Shown one piece after another: positions 11,262 to 21,613 of a DNA stretch of 64,000 bases (position 1 is the first letter of the stretch; each line of letters begins with the position of its first letter). The notes below the pieces were generated by a model. That model was given only the letters and a program-made list of their open reading frames with translations. It did no database searches and was not told the DNA's origin. Source of the DNA: Epiperipatus broadwayi (lineage: Eukaryota; Onychophora; Udeonychophora; Euonychophora; Peripatidae); contig JAQFVV010006208.1 of the NCBI GenBank assembly GCA_028023455.1, positions 3,890,963 to 3,954,962 of the forward strand, read 5' to 3'. A program made the position numbers and the translations under genes.

Positions 11262-11700
11262 GTATATGAGCAAATACTTTCACAAGACCCACCAATCTCC
11301 ACTCTATCTAATAACACTGATACACTTGAACACATATATGTCGAAAAGATAAATAATCACCAATATCCGTATTTCATGCTAAACCAGCAATCATCAGTTG
11401 GTCCAGATTGTCATCTCCACCCATATACAATAAGAACTCAGATATATATTAAGATAGCCAATCTTCATACTTTAGACATGCTTCAATCCACTCCAACTCT
11501 TCAACTATCATTGAAAATCTGATGATGGAAAGTTCAAAGGTCACCTTGAAGTCGAGGTTGTTGTCACACCCATGTTGACCTAAAGTCAATCTGACCTCTC
11601 ATGTACAGGACTTAATCCATTAATACATATACGAGGGATGGGCAGACATCTCTACTATGTAATAACTGAAATACAGGCTTATTATATACCTGTATCAATA
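11262..11700 (-). repeat. Family A ribozyme repeat, copy 6, near full length
   Basis: The longest A copy here, on the minus strand. It runs from 'gagggatgggcagacatctc' at its 5' side to 'ggtatatgag' at its 3' side. A second short piece of the same 3' end follows at 11705-11745. Its ribozyme is listed separately. Confidence 0.8.
11352..11412 (-). ncRNA. Hammerhead ribozyme, type I (family A, core intact)
   Basis: On the minus strand: CUGAUGA, stem II UGCU/AGCA with loop GGUUU, GAAA, stem III AU-ACGG-AU, cleavage triplet AUA, then the inner stem I CCAA/UUGG and a nearly complete outer helix. The first position of stem II (10.1/11.1) is a U-U mismatch. The copy at 32613-32673 has the same mismatch, so it defines a subfamily. 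Confidence 0.7.
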
Positions 11701-11809
11701 TATATAAGGTATATGAGCACAGACTTTCACATGACCCACGACTCTTAATAATTTTTGAATACAAGTATAGCATATATACTTAAGCTAGATGTAATGAGAG
11801 GGTTTTTTT

Positions 11810-11915
11810 TCTATATGTTATAGCATCTGCCGGGAGGCGAACCCACAACCGACTGCAACCTATTACTTGCTTGCAAGGCGGCTGTGCTGACCTCTCGGCT
11901 AATAATGCTTGGCAA
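11810..11915 (-). repeat. tRNA-derived SINE
   Basis: On the minus strand the sequence reads as a tRNA-like head: an A-box-like 'agccgagaggtcagc' and a B-box 'gggttcgcctccc', then 'agatgctataacatatag' and a poly(A)-like tail. The five SINE copies share this layout, so they should have been transcribed by RNA polymerase III. It is a repeat and not a functional tRNA, since the anticodon arm and acceptor do not form a normal cloverleaf. Confidence 0.8.
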
Positions 11916-12265
11916 TTAGAGGGGATTTGAACACAGATTTTCAAGTTCCTTCAGTTATCCACTCCATCAAATATAATCGATACACATGACCAAATACATG
12001 TAAAAAAGATAAATGATCTCCAATTTCCGTATTTTGTGCTGAACCAGCACTCATCAGTTGGTTCAGAGCATCATCTCGCACACATATATTTATAATCAGT
12101 GCTTGCTTTAAATTAAGATAGCAAACCTTCAAACTTCAATGGACAAACTTTAATCTACTCCACCCTCTAACTCTTCAACCATCCATACTTTTGAAAATCT
12201 AATAATAAAATGCTCAAAGCTCTTGTTGATGCCAATATTATTGTCATAGCTAGGATCTTCATATT
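11915..12265 (-). repeat. Family A ribozyme repeat, copy 7, left arm
   Basis: The ribozyme at about 12011-12072 has CUGAUGA, a perfect stem II (GUGCU/AGCAC) and CCAA/UUGG, but G12 is changed (AAAA). The arm ends at about 12265 and is followed by an inverted piece. Confidence 0.75.
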
Positions 12266-12420
12266 CCCATTTAAACACAGCATGAAATATGTATATTAGA
12301 GATCATTTATCTTTTTCACATGTATGTGGGCATGTGTATCGATTATATAAGATGAAATGGATGGTTGAAGGGAGCTTGAAAGTCTGGGTTCAAATCCCCT
12401 CATTTTACATTTATGTTTTG
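12266..12420 (+). repeat. Family A 3' part, inverted partner of copy 7
   Basis: It starts inside stem II of the ribozyme ('cagcatgaaatatgtat') and continues to the 3' end. It includes 'gggttcaaatcccct', a B-box-like motif at about 12386-12400. The junction inside the ribozyme makes the pair a fold-back. Confidence 0.7.
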
Positions 12421-12685
12421 TTTCTTTTTTTTAAAAAAAAATATTACTTACAACTTTTTCTTTTTTTTTTTGGCCTGGTGTTTTATAATATATATAAGAA
12501 AATATCATAATGCATATTGCAAACTGAAATAGATACTTCAACTGTTTAAACTTCAGAATTTATATTTGTTCACAGAGGGCGTTGTTAAAATATCTTAAAC
12601 AGCTTTTTTGTTATATTTGAGAGAAATGGAGAGAGTAATAGAAAAACTAGGAAGAAGGGTAGAGATACCATTAATAGTCACAAGG

Positions 12686-12954
12686 GAGTGTATATATTAA
12701 AACAGGCAAAACTCACTATACGTATTGCCACACACAGCATCTAGGGCTCTTCACTGACGAAGACCACAAGCCAGAAACTAGTCTGGGGATATTGGATGAG
12801 TAGGCACTAGATGGGGATTTTATGCACAAGCCTTCTGGCATCCATTGATTATTCTAGCTTGCTGTGTGTGGCAATATGTGTAGTGAGTTTTGCCTGTTTT
12901 AACAACAGTTATACACAAGCATAAGAAGTGGTGGTCATGTGAGTGTATATATTA
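12686..12954 (+). mobile_element. Family C ribozyme retroposon inserted in a LINE, 14-bp target duplication
   Basis: The element (12700-12940) is flanked by GAGTGTATATATTA (12686-12699 and 12941-12954). Removing the insert and one duplicate restores the LINE frame, because 'gtgtatatatta' reads V-Y-I-L just before the F-A-D-N motif. Here the constant end AAACAGGCAAAAC is on the left and the variable end (stopping at 'gtggtcatgt') on the right. The tips read 'cactatacgtattgccac', a subfamily different from the common tips. Confidence 0.9.
12739..12797 (+). ncRNA. Hammerhead ribozyme, type I (family C, intact)
   Basis: CUGACGA (variable base 7 is C), GAAA and GUC are all intact. The outer stem I AUCUAG/UUGGAU and the inner UCUUCA/UGGGGA each form six pairs counting G-U, with the conserved GGC/UA internal loop between. 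Stem II is GAC/GCC with one A-C mismatch and loop CACAA. The changes in both stem I helices keep pairing, which supports RNA-level selection. Confidence 0.8.
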
Positions 12955-14641
12955 TTAGATCTTTCATTTGCTGATAATATGCCCTTGTATCTTTTATTTG
13001 CTGATAATATGCTCTTGCATAAAGAAAATAGGGAAGACATGGAAGTTATGCTGAAGACATGTGCAAGGATGGGTAAAGAAATGAGGTTTAAATTTAGAGA
13101 AGTAAAATCAAAAATAATGATGATAATTGCTGGGAAAAGAGAAGAGACAGAATTTTTATTGAGGGATATAAAGTGAAATGTGTTGAATAGGTATAACTAT
13201 TTGAGGATCATCTTAAGTAATCAGAAAAATTGCTTGGATGAATAGGAAAAAAAATTTGATAAATGAAGCAAAAAAAAAGAAAGAAACTGATAAAGAAATT
13301 AACAGTGTTTTCATATAATAAATATGATGTAGGTAGACTTATATGAAAGGGAGTGGCAGTAGTAGGGTTAACTTATGGTAACAATGAGTTATGTGTTAGT
13401 AAAGAGGCGTTAGATTACTTAGAAAAAGCACAAAGAGAAGTAGGAAGATATGCATTAGATGCAGGTGTGTGATCGTCAAAGGAGGCAATTCAATGAGAAA
13501 TGGGATGGTCCAAGTTTTTATATGAGAGATCCAAAAAGTAAAATGAAATTGTTCAGTAGATTGCAATTTATATATAAGAGAATAGCCAAAATATTATTTA
13601 ATTGGGTACAAGATGGCAACAAGATAGATGAGAAAGGTAGTATGGTATGCAGAAGATTTGGATAAAGACTTTATGTCAGTATACTCATACAAGGGTGGGA
13701 TGATTGTATTAGAAGAATTCTTGAGTGTTATAATGTCAAGGAATGGGATAGAAGAATAGATGCATTAATAAAAAATAGGGAGTTGGAGAGATTGAGATCT
13801 AGTATGTAGAGTAAAAAGATTTTAAATATATATAGAAGTAAACAGAATATTGAGCGTGAGTTAATTTATGATAATAGCAAGGAAAATAATTTACTGTTTA
13901 ATGCTCAAACAAGATCGTTAGTAACAAGGAAATATACGCATAAATGGAGGAAAGTGGGTGATTTAGTCTGCAAGTTATACAAGAAGGCATGTAAAATATT
14001 AGGCATCTGTTAATTAAATGTAAATACCTGCAAGCATAAAGTGTACAAATAATGAAGTTGTGGGAGAATAAATATAAACAAAGTGATTATACAGAAAGTG
14101 GGTTCTTGGTTTGTATGCTGAGTCTAAGAAAAGATAAGGGGGATTTAGATGTAAAGGTCATAGAGTAGACAAAGATTATGTTGTGGAAATGGGATGGAGC
14201 AGGATAGAGAAAAATATGGGGGAAAATTAGGGTGGGGAATGGATAGGGAAGGTGAAGTGGTTAATAGGCTTCTTTGGGCATAGTGGCTGAGAGATTCCTG
14301 ACTCTGAATAAAAAGAAGTCACAGCACATTGCATTGCATTATGATTGGTGATTTGGATGTAATAAATATGTATGTATTATAACCCAATCAGTTAAATTTT
14401 TTTAAAAGAAATAACCATTGAGCTTGCAATTATATGATAAAGATCAGTCTTTACCTCTGCTTAACTAAATGTAAAATCAAAATGTTTAGAAAATTATAAA
14501 ACTAGGATTAACAGATGTTAGGTCATCCCTTACAATTGAAAAGATACCCATTGATATGTAGGACAGGAAAATCCACTCTGCTATTTTGAAAAACTATTTT
14601 CAATGATATACACAAATATGCATACAATATCTTTTACACTT

Positions 14642-15078
<437 letters not shown>

Positions 15079-15079
15079 A

Positions 15080-16470
15080 CCACCAGATGGCTTGCTATGT
15101 GGGAGTTTATATAAAGTTTGTGCACTGAAAATAATAGAATAATAGCAACCTATGTCCTACAGTTCTGGAATCCACTACTCTACTAATGCACTAAACCATG
15201 CAGGGCTTTCTAACTATCAAATAAGACAAATCTGCTTTACAAAAATAAGATTTTACTAATATCTGAATTGTGGTTGATTGGTACTGGAGAGTGTAATGGA
15301 TAAATTTCATAATCCTATATCTTCTATATTTCAAAACTTATTTTCATAACAATTAGAAATTATATCTTATTTAGCAAATAGTTTTATATATTTGATTATA
15401 GATGGCCTAATATGTGAGTAAATATATGTCTGAAGTATGCACTTAAAAGTATAAAATATAAATAAATGTGAATATGTATACTAATATGAATTGTTTAGGG
15501 CAAAACAAATTTATTATTGGTGGAAAAAAATGTCTGTTAGATTTTAAAGCAATATTTTTCATATTTGTACTAGTTTTTTAAATTTAGTCTTTGTGTGTGT
15601 GGTGGTGGTTAAGTAAAATCCCTACAAAAACAGATTTAAAGTGAAAGAGGACCCCTTTACTTCAACAAAAAACTCAAACAAAAGAGCTATTATAGGTTTA
15701 ATGAAAAAATGTGTTTAGCCTCAGAGATTGTCAATTAGTAGTATTGATAATGTTCTGGTAACATTAAAGGTTAATGGTTATTTCTATTTACATGGATATT
15801 ATCTATTTTCTATTCCTTATTATAACAACAATCCATAGAAATATTTAATTCAACATATATATATAACTAATGTATTTTTAACATTGGGCTAGAAGAATTT
15901 TGATCTACTAAATAATAATTACATAAATATAGCTTTCTTTAAATATCTTTCTTGCATTATTTATTTACTGTTTGTATAAAGTTGCTTAATAAATAAAAAA
16001 CATATTTTAAACTACAGGTTATAATTTAGATATAAAATATGACATCACCTTCCTCCATTGTATATTTTTAAAACATATAAACATTGTGGTGTATGGAAAG
16101 TTTTCCAATTAAATACTTTGTTGAAAGGCTTAAAGTTTTTTTGGTTGGCAGCATGTTAATTTTAAAATTAATGTTAGTGTGACCTTGTTTAGAATTAGTA
16201 AATGCATTGCCAAATTTTTATCCAATTTTAATCCATATACTGTATATTAAAATGAAACCGGATTTAACCACAAACTTTATCATTAATAATTACACTACAG
16301 TATAGATAAATATTAAAACATAGCTGGCTGTGAATTTACTCCTTTTTTATATATAAAATTGAATGTATATACATTTTTAGAAATGGCAGACAGATAGCAT
16401 GCCAATAACTTGGATTTAGTTTAATATAGTTAGAATTGATATAATAAATTTTATTGATAAAAAAATCAAG
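15080..16470. other. Unassigned noncoding stretch
   Basis: AT-rich DNA with no recognised repeat family, no coding support and no RNA gene that I can identify. Confidence 0.55.
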
Positions 16471-16875
16471 TCAGATGTCACATGACCTAATTTTAATAAA
16501 GCTCGTATTTACAAACGTTATGTATAGAGTTCGCAAAAAACAAACTCTTAACAAGTTTTAAGAATACCCTCAACCCCAGACTGTAGTTTCTGCTAGAGCT
16601 ATTAATATATGGTGTATCTGAACTTAGTTCAGTCCCATACGGCTATTTGAGTTAGATAGCTGGATTTTTGGACATTTGAATGTCTGAAAGTTTCAGATTT
16701 TTTTCTCAATAGTTAAGCATTAAATAAAGTGCTAGGCTAGTTCTAGTATTTTTAATCCCTAACACCTCACTGACGATGCTAGATGCAAAAACCACGGTCT
16801 GGGGTTGAGGGTAACTTTAAAGCTTGTTAAGAGTTTGTTTTTTGCGAACTCTATATATAATGTTAATAAATTTTA
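16470..16875 (+). repeat. Family D ribozyme repeat, copy 2, fold-back
   Basis: Two arms face each other: 'gttcgcaaaaaacaaactct' (minus arm, from about 16530) and its complement at about 16830-16855. The minus arm carries the 3' half of a ribozyme (GAAA, GUC and UGGGGU on the minus strand near 16570-16590) and the plus arm carries a complete one at 16757-16811. The centre has 'gaacttagttcagtcccata', which resembles the centre of family C and links the two families. Confidence 0.65.
16757..16811 (+). ncRNA. Hammerhead ribozyme, type I (family D, one core change)
   Basis: CUGACGA is at 16770-16776. The inner stem I ACCUCA/UGGGGU (16764-16769 with 16800-16805) and the outer CCCU/AGGG (16757-16760 with 16808-16811) are perfect or G-U paired. 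Stem II is UGC/GCA. Stem III is ACC-AC-GGU. The cleavage triplet GUC ends at 16799. G12 is A (AAAA for GAAA), which should reduce or abolish activity. The outer pairing differs entirely in sequence from family C but has the same geometry. Confidence 0.65.
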
Positions 16876-16914
16876 TAAGGTTAACTCATTTTGTTTTATA
16901 ACATATAACATTTT

Positions 16915-17010
16915 GTCAAGCATTGGTGACCTAGTGGTTAGCATAGTTGCCTTCCAAGTAGCTGCCCCAGGTTCGCTTCCCGGTCAACGCTTTGACATAT
17001 TAAAAAAAAC
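16915..17010 (+). repeat. tRNA-derived SINE
   Basis: Plus-strand copy with an A-box-like 'tgacctagtggttagca' and B-box 'ggttcgcttcc', followed by a short A-rich tail ('attaaaaaaa'). The copy is compact and appears to be one of the younger ones. Confidence 0.8.
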
Positions 17011-17159
17011 ATATAACATTATTCAAAATATAAGATTATATTTGATATTGCACATACACATACAAAACATAAATCATAGGTAGAGGATTTACGTATGTTT
17101 GAACAATTTATATAAGTATGAAAAAACTCAGTGTGGTCCTAAGATCTAAAGAATTTAAA

Positions 17160-17245
17160 ACAGGCAAAACTCTCCATACAGTAGTATGAGCAAGCATAAG
17201 AAATGGTGATCATGTGATGTTTAGTGGTTTAATCTAAAGAACTTC
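17160..17245 (+). repeat. Family C terminal fragment
   Basis: Holds the constant-end sequence 'aaaacaggcaaaactctcc' followed directly by 'gagcaagcataagaaatgg'. The ribozyme section is absent. Confidence 0.65.
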
Positions 17246-17587
17246 TGAATAAAAAATTTTAAAAATCTGTATATTCAATTGAATGATGCCTGAATGTCAC
17301 ACTACCTCCTGAGCAACTGACATTTTATTATATACTGTATTTTTATTTTAGGAAGGGAATATTTTAATGAATTGTTGCAATTTTAATTAACTTGCAATCA
17401 ACTTCTTTAGCATATAAAAGCGATTTACCCGCTGACGAAGAAGCTGCAAAAACCAAAACAATTAGATGGGCCGAGCGCTTTCGAAACATATTTCACCACA
17501 AGATATCTGAAGACAAAGTTGACTAACAGAAAATGTATAAAGAGTATATTACTCCTTAACTTATTTTTTATTTGATCAATATATAAA

Positions 17588-17705
17588 CAATTTTTTTTTA
17601 AGTGTCATAGCATCGGCCGGGGCGCGAACTCGCAACCCGGGCAACTGCCTGTAAGTGCAAAGCAGTCGCGCTGACCTCTCGACCACCAATGCAAGACGGT
17701 AAACA
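17588..17705 (-). repeat. tRNA-derived SINE
   Basis: Minus-strand copy with poly(A) tail at 17588-17600, 'gtcatagcatcggccgg', B-box 'ggttgcgagttcg' (diverged) and A-box 'gtcgagaggtcagcgc'. GC-richer than its surroundings, as expected for a tRNA-like head. Confidence 0.8.
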
Positions 17706-18058
17706 AATTTTTGTATACCGCAATATCAATATTTTGATTATTTAATACAATCTTTATTAAAACATGAATTATAAAAATATTTCAGAAATTTGCCTGCGAC
17801 ACAAAAACAAAAAAAAGTAAATAAATCAAAACACTGCAAAAATATCCGTAATACAAATAAATACTTAAAATATAGTATTTTCAAAAATGTTAAATAGAGT
17901 AAAATTCTCGGCAGTACAAAATAAATTAAACTTATAAGAAGACATTATTTCACAAAAAATAACTTAAATCTGTTTTGTAGTATATCTTACCTTTAAATCT
18001 ATTTTTAATTAATTATATAAAAATTTACTACGATGACACTAATAAGATACTATTTAAA

Positions 18059-18150
18059 CTAGTGCTTCTCAAAGTGGGCAATGTTGTTTTTTGGTGGGGA
18101 TAGGTGCACTGGAATGATATGGGGATGATAGTAGATTTGGGTCCAATTAG
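18059..18150 (+). mobile_element. hAT-type DNA transposon end
   Basis: The sequence 'agtgcttctcaaagtgggca' followed by a GGGG-rich stretch is the usual 5' terminus of one hAT group. Only one end is present, so it is a remnant. Confidence 0.5.
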
Positions 18151-18239
18151 GGGGGGGGGAGGCATTGAATAAAAATAGGGAACAGTGAAAGCATAAAAAA
18201 AGAGTAGAAAATTTTGAAAAACTGTTCATATATAATAAA

Positions 18240-18545
18240 TAATATTTCTGTAGTGTAACTCTTGTGGAGGGATGTAATCATAAACATATGATAACAGGCA
18301 TATGAAAAAGATCTATGGTTCTCAAGATCCACATTTCATGCTAAACCAGCACTCATCAGTTGGCCCAAACCACAATCTCCTACACATATCTTTATCATTG
18401 TTCAGTTTATACAAGGATAGCAAATAACTACAGTTTATTTGGTAAGTGTCAAAGGTACTGCCCTCATAACTTTGCCACAAATCACTTGATGAAAGTATAT
18501 TAATAAATTTTTATTCGTCACTCATTAGACTAGAGATTATCCAAG
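18240..18545 (-). repeat. Family B ribozyme repeat with intact ribozyme
   Basis: Minus-strand B copy ending in 'gagattatccaagtaatg'. A short inverted piece of the same terminus follows at 18575-18630. This is the best-preserved B copy. Confidence 0.8.
18314..18374 (-). ncRNA. Hammerhead ribozyme, type I (family B, intact core, covarying stem I)
   Basis: On the minus strand: CUGAUGA, stem II GUGCU/AGCAU with loop GGUUU, GAAA, stem III AU-GUGG-AU and the cleavage triplet AUC followed by UUGA. The outer stem I is UGUGGUUU/GAACCAUA, eight pairs including G-U. In other B copies the corresponding bases are UGUGAUC/GAUCAUA, so an A-U pair there is G-C here, a compensatory double change. One inner pair (C-A) is lost. 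Confidence 0.75.
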
Positions 18546-18984
18546 TAATGTAATGAAAATTACCCTACACAAATATTATTCATTATTGGACAATTCCTAG
18601 TCTAATGAATGACTAATAAAAATTATTGATTTTCATATATAGGTTTTATTTGTTATGTAAGAGATATTTAAGGTTGTAATAATACGTTATTTTCCAAACA
18701 AATGCACAAAATAAAATTTATAACCAATTATTGGTCTTGATGCCAGAATGTTGCAAGTCAGTATTGACAGGTTTGTGTGTCATACATTGTCAGGAATTCC
18801 ACTAAACAACTGCAGCAATATATGTATATATGAAGTTGGTTTATAATATACATACAGCAGCCAGTCATAAATGAGTATAATCATTTCTACTCCAAGAAAA
18901 GAAAAGAAAAATAATCAGCCCTAAAAGTGATTTTCTACAAATCACTCTGGGAACAAGAAGAATACAAGATAAAAACATAATGGT

Positions 18985-19480
18985 CAATTTTCCTGTCCTT
19001 TTAATATTTTGTGATACTCTCTTTTAATTTCTTTAGTAGGAAACTTTTCTTTGTGAAATAACATCTTGTATAATTATAGCTCTCCATTGCATTCTATTCT
19101 CTGCCACAGAATTAAAATTACTTGGAAATCTTTTGAAATAATCCTTACAATGTAGACAACTAATATTCTCATGAAAACCTCATTTACGTTCTCCATAAAA
19201 TATTCTTTTAGCAAGTCTTCTATTGTTCATTTGTTGTACGCATCTGATCATACTGAGGTATGATTTTAGTATAATGTACACAATAATTTCACATTCAGCA
19301 AGATGAAGAACATAGTGATTGGCTGTGATCTTGCTATTGCGGTTTAAGATTTTATGGAGTACACTTAAATGAAACTTCCAATGTCTATATATCATGTCAA
19401 TAGGATGTCCAAATTTTACTTCCATACACTAAATTAGATAAAATAATAGCTCTATATACATTAAATTTAGATTTAGTAGT
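18985..19480 (-). pseudogene. LINE C-terminal fragment of a third family
   Basis: On the minus strand: L-Y-R-A-I-I-L-S-N-L-V-Y-G-S, then Y-R-H-W-K-F-H, L-A-E-C, S-M-I-R-C-V-Q-Q-M, R-L-A-K-R-I-F-Y-G-E and, after a stop, a segment ending W-R-A-I-I. This matches the pattern of widespread metazoan LINE polymerases that end with R-H, G-H-V-x-R-M and R-L-P-K-x-x-x-Y-G-E. Stops and frameshifts are present. It is not the RTE copy seen at 48030 nor the LINE at 29336. Confidence 0.65.
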
Positions 19481-20375
19481 TATTCCTCCATAATGAATTA
19501 CTCTATTTTTAAACTTGTTAAAAAAACAGTAACAGCCAACATCGAAGTCTGTATTATCCTTGAATAATTAACACTAGCTTTACAATTATAAAACTACCAA
19601 GGTATTTAAATTAGTTTTCCATTGTCAAAATGAGAATTATCCAAGGTAAAAGTTCTTAGGATTTTTTCCATCAGTGGCTGATAAATAAATTGAGTCTTTG
19701 AGACCCAATTATTAAATGAAAAATTTTAAATGTTGCATTAAAAAAATTAAGGACATTCTGATCATCATCTTTTGATCTGGCAAAAATAGTACAAATCATC
19801 AGAATCCAAGATCTAAAAATTCTTGTTTCTGCTTTTAATCAGTTCAAATTAAAAATTAAAATGTATTGCGAATGGCAACACTATGAAATATGGCTTCAGA
19901 AAGGAGTTTGCTGTTAACTGAAAGGAGACCCTTTGATTATTATTTGAGGTGTTAAGGGAATTAGTACAAATTCCTAATGTCCACTCCATGCATTCCTGCT
20001 ATTGCAGCTATTTCATACTATAGTATATGAACATGGATAGACTACTTTCCAACACACATCAACCAATGTGGAGAGTTTATTAGCATTTTATTTCTGAGTT
20101 TAAGATCAAGAAACACCTTTATCTTTCTCCACAGCTTCCTGATAGCTCCTAAATATCAATTTCTTTGAAGGCAGAGTGAATGTATGAGTAAATGAACTTT
20201 TTGACTACATATTTACAACCATGACAGAGAAAAATAAATTATTACCCTTATTTAATATGAAGCTGTGAAGACACCAGCCAAGATGATGACTAGTAGGTGA
20301 AGGCAGATGTTGCTAGAAGGTTCTTGATTTCAGATCCAGGCTGTTATTTAATGACAATCTTTTATTTACATAATT

Positions 20376-20945
20376 ATAACTACTGATCCCTTCAAGTGGA
20401 GTAAAGCTGCAAGAATAGGAAGAACTGTCTAATATTAAATGGGATATTGTTGAACTTTATGAATTTAGAAAAAGCAGTAAAGAAATAATCATAACTACAG
20501 ATCCCTTCAAGTAAAAGAAAGCTGCAAGAATTGGAAGATCATCTAATATTAAATGGGATATTGCTGAACTTTGTGATACCATTAGTGAAGTAGGATTTAT
20601 TATAAATAAGTGGAAGAACAACATTGTGAAGATTGAAGATATTCATATAGAGTGGCAAAATTAGTAAGGTTTTTGATCAAATTAAAAGACAGATTCCAAT
20701 TGTAATGGAAGATCTAAATGCTAGGATTGGTTAATGATTGAAAGTTGAAAATATTATGGATAAATTTATGGTGATAGAAATGTGAGAAAGGACACACTTG
20801 TGAAGTTAGATATGAAAGCATCCAACTAAAGGCACAGTGAAATTGGATTATATTTTGCCTAAAAAAAGAATATAATTTGAGGTTGTGATGTTCTTAATAA
20901 ATTCAACATAAGAAGTGATCATCAGTCAATGGGATGTAGGTACAC
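20376..20945 (+). pseudogene. RTE-type LINE endonuclease fragment with internal duplication
   Basis: The translation holds degenerate apurinic-endonuclease motifs: W-D-I-A-E-L-C-D-T-I-S-E-V-G (about 20545-20590), E-D-L-N-A-R-I-G near 20706-20730, then D-Y-I-L and N-K-F-N-I-R-S-D-H-Q near 20905-20930 in shifted frames. The S-D-H triad marks the end of this fold. An upstream segment of about 110 bp is present twice (about 20376-20480 and 20490-20575). It probably belongs to the same element as the RTE copies elsewhere, but no reverse transcriptase follows. Confidence 0.7.
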
Positions 20946-21300
20946 ATTAATAGAGGAATTTGAACTTAGGATTTTTCAGTCCATTCATCCTTCACTTTAT
21001 TTCAAACAACCAATATATATGACCACAAACATGTGAAAAAAATACATGATCCCCAATATACAGTTGGGCCAGATCATAATGTCCTACACACATATACAAT
21101 CAGTTCTTGATTTGTATTAAGATAGCAATTCTTCAAACTTTAATGCATAGGCTTCAATCTTCTCATCCTTCCAATTATTTAAATCCATTTCATCGAAACA
21201 CTGATGACAGAATGCTCAAAACCTTTGTTGGATTTGATATTATAGTCATGCCCATGTAGACATTATGTTAATCTAATCCTCATATTGTCAGACATTAGTA
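20946..21300 (-). repeat. Family A repeat, copy 8, ribozyme core deleted
   Basis: Flanking sequence of the ribozyme is intact (CCAA and UUGG strands near 21050-21072 on the minus strand), but the segment from CUGAUGA through GAAA is gone. The two stem I strands are almost adjacent. This is a precise loss of the catalytic core. Confidence 0.7.
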
Positions 21301-21399
21301 TTCTTATATATTAATCGGAGAGTGAGAGGCTAAACTTATTCTAAGATGTAATCTATTTTCCCAGCAATATGTAATTGTAAGGCAGTATGTAATATGTAT

Positions 21400-21613
21400 G
21401 GATATGTAATGTCTGATAATGAGGGGTTAGATTGATGTAATGTCTACATGAGTATGACCATACAAAAGCTTTGAGAATTCCATCATTGATTTTTCCATGA
21501 AATAGACGATTGAATAGTTGGAAGGTGAGAGGATTGATGCCTGTCCATTAAAGTTTGAAGAATTGCCATTTTAATATAAACCAAGAACTGATTGTATGTA
21601 TATATATATATAT
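21400..21613 (+). repeat. Family A repeat, copy 9, 5' part
   Basis: Opens with 'atgtctgataatgagggg', which is inverted relative to copy 8. It is split by the inserted element at 21614-22649 and continues at 22650. Confidence 0.7.

Larger units (their letters stand above)
12620..14340 (+). pseudogene. LINE reverse transcriptase, 3' part, interrupted by a family C insertion
   Basis: This is a decayed non-LTR retrotransposon open frame. It encodes the end of the palm and thumb: a duplicated F-A-D-N segment at the usual F-A-D-D catalytic position (12957-13015), then E-D-M-E-V-M-L-K-T-C, E-V-K-S-K, R-Y-N-Y-L-R-I-I-L and a long C-terminal region (about 13380-14260) with frameshifts and stops. The same C-terminus appears at 61572-62130 and on the minus strand at 29336-31690. 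The element ends in a short CA(C/T)-rich tail near 14330. The D-D pair is lost (D-N), and the frame is split by the C insertion at 12700-12940, so it is inactive. Confidence 0.8.

Noticed and set aside
16915-17010. Possible functional tRNA gene
   Set aside because: A-box and B-box are present, but the acceptor and anticodon arms do not form. Related copies with tails show it is a SINE.
17430-17525. Hammerhead-like words 'ctgacgaagaagctgc' and 'tcgaaac'
   Set aside because: The spacing and helices required by a hammerhead cannot be formed. It may be a relative of family E.
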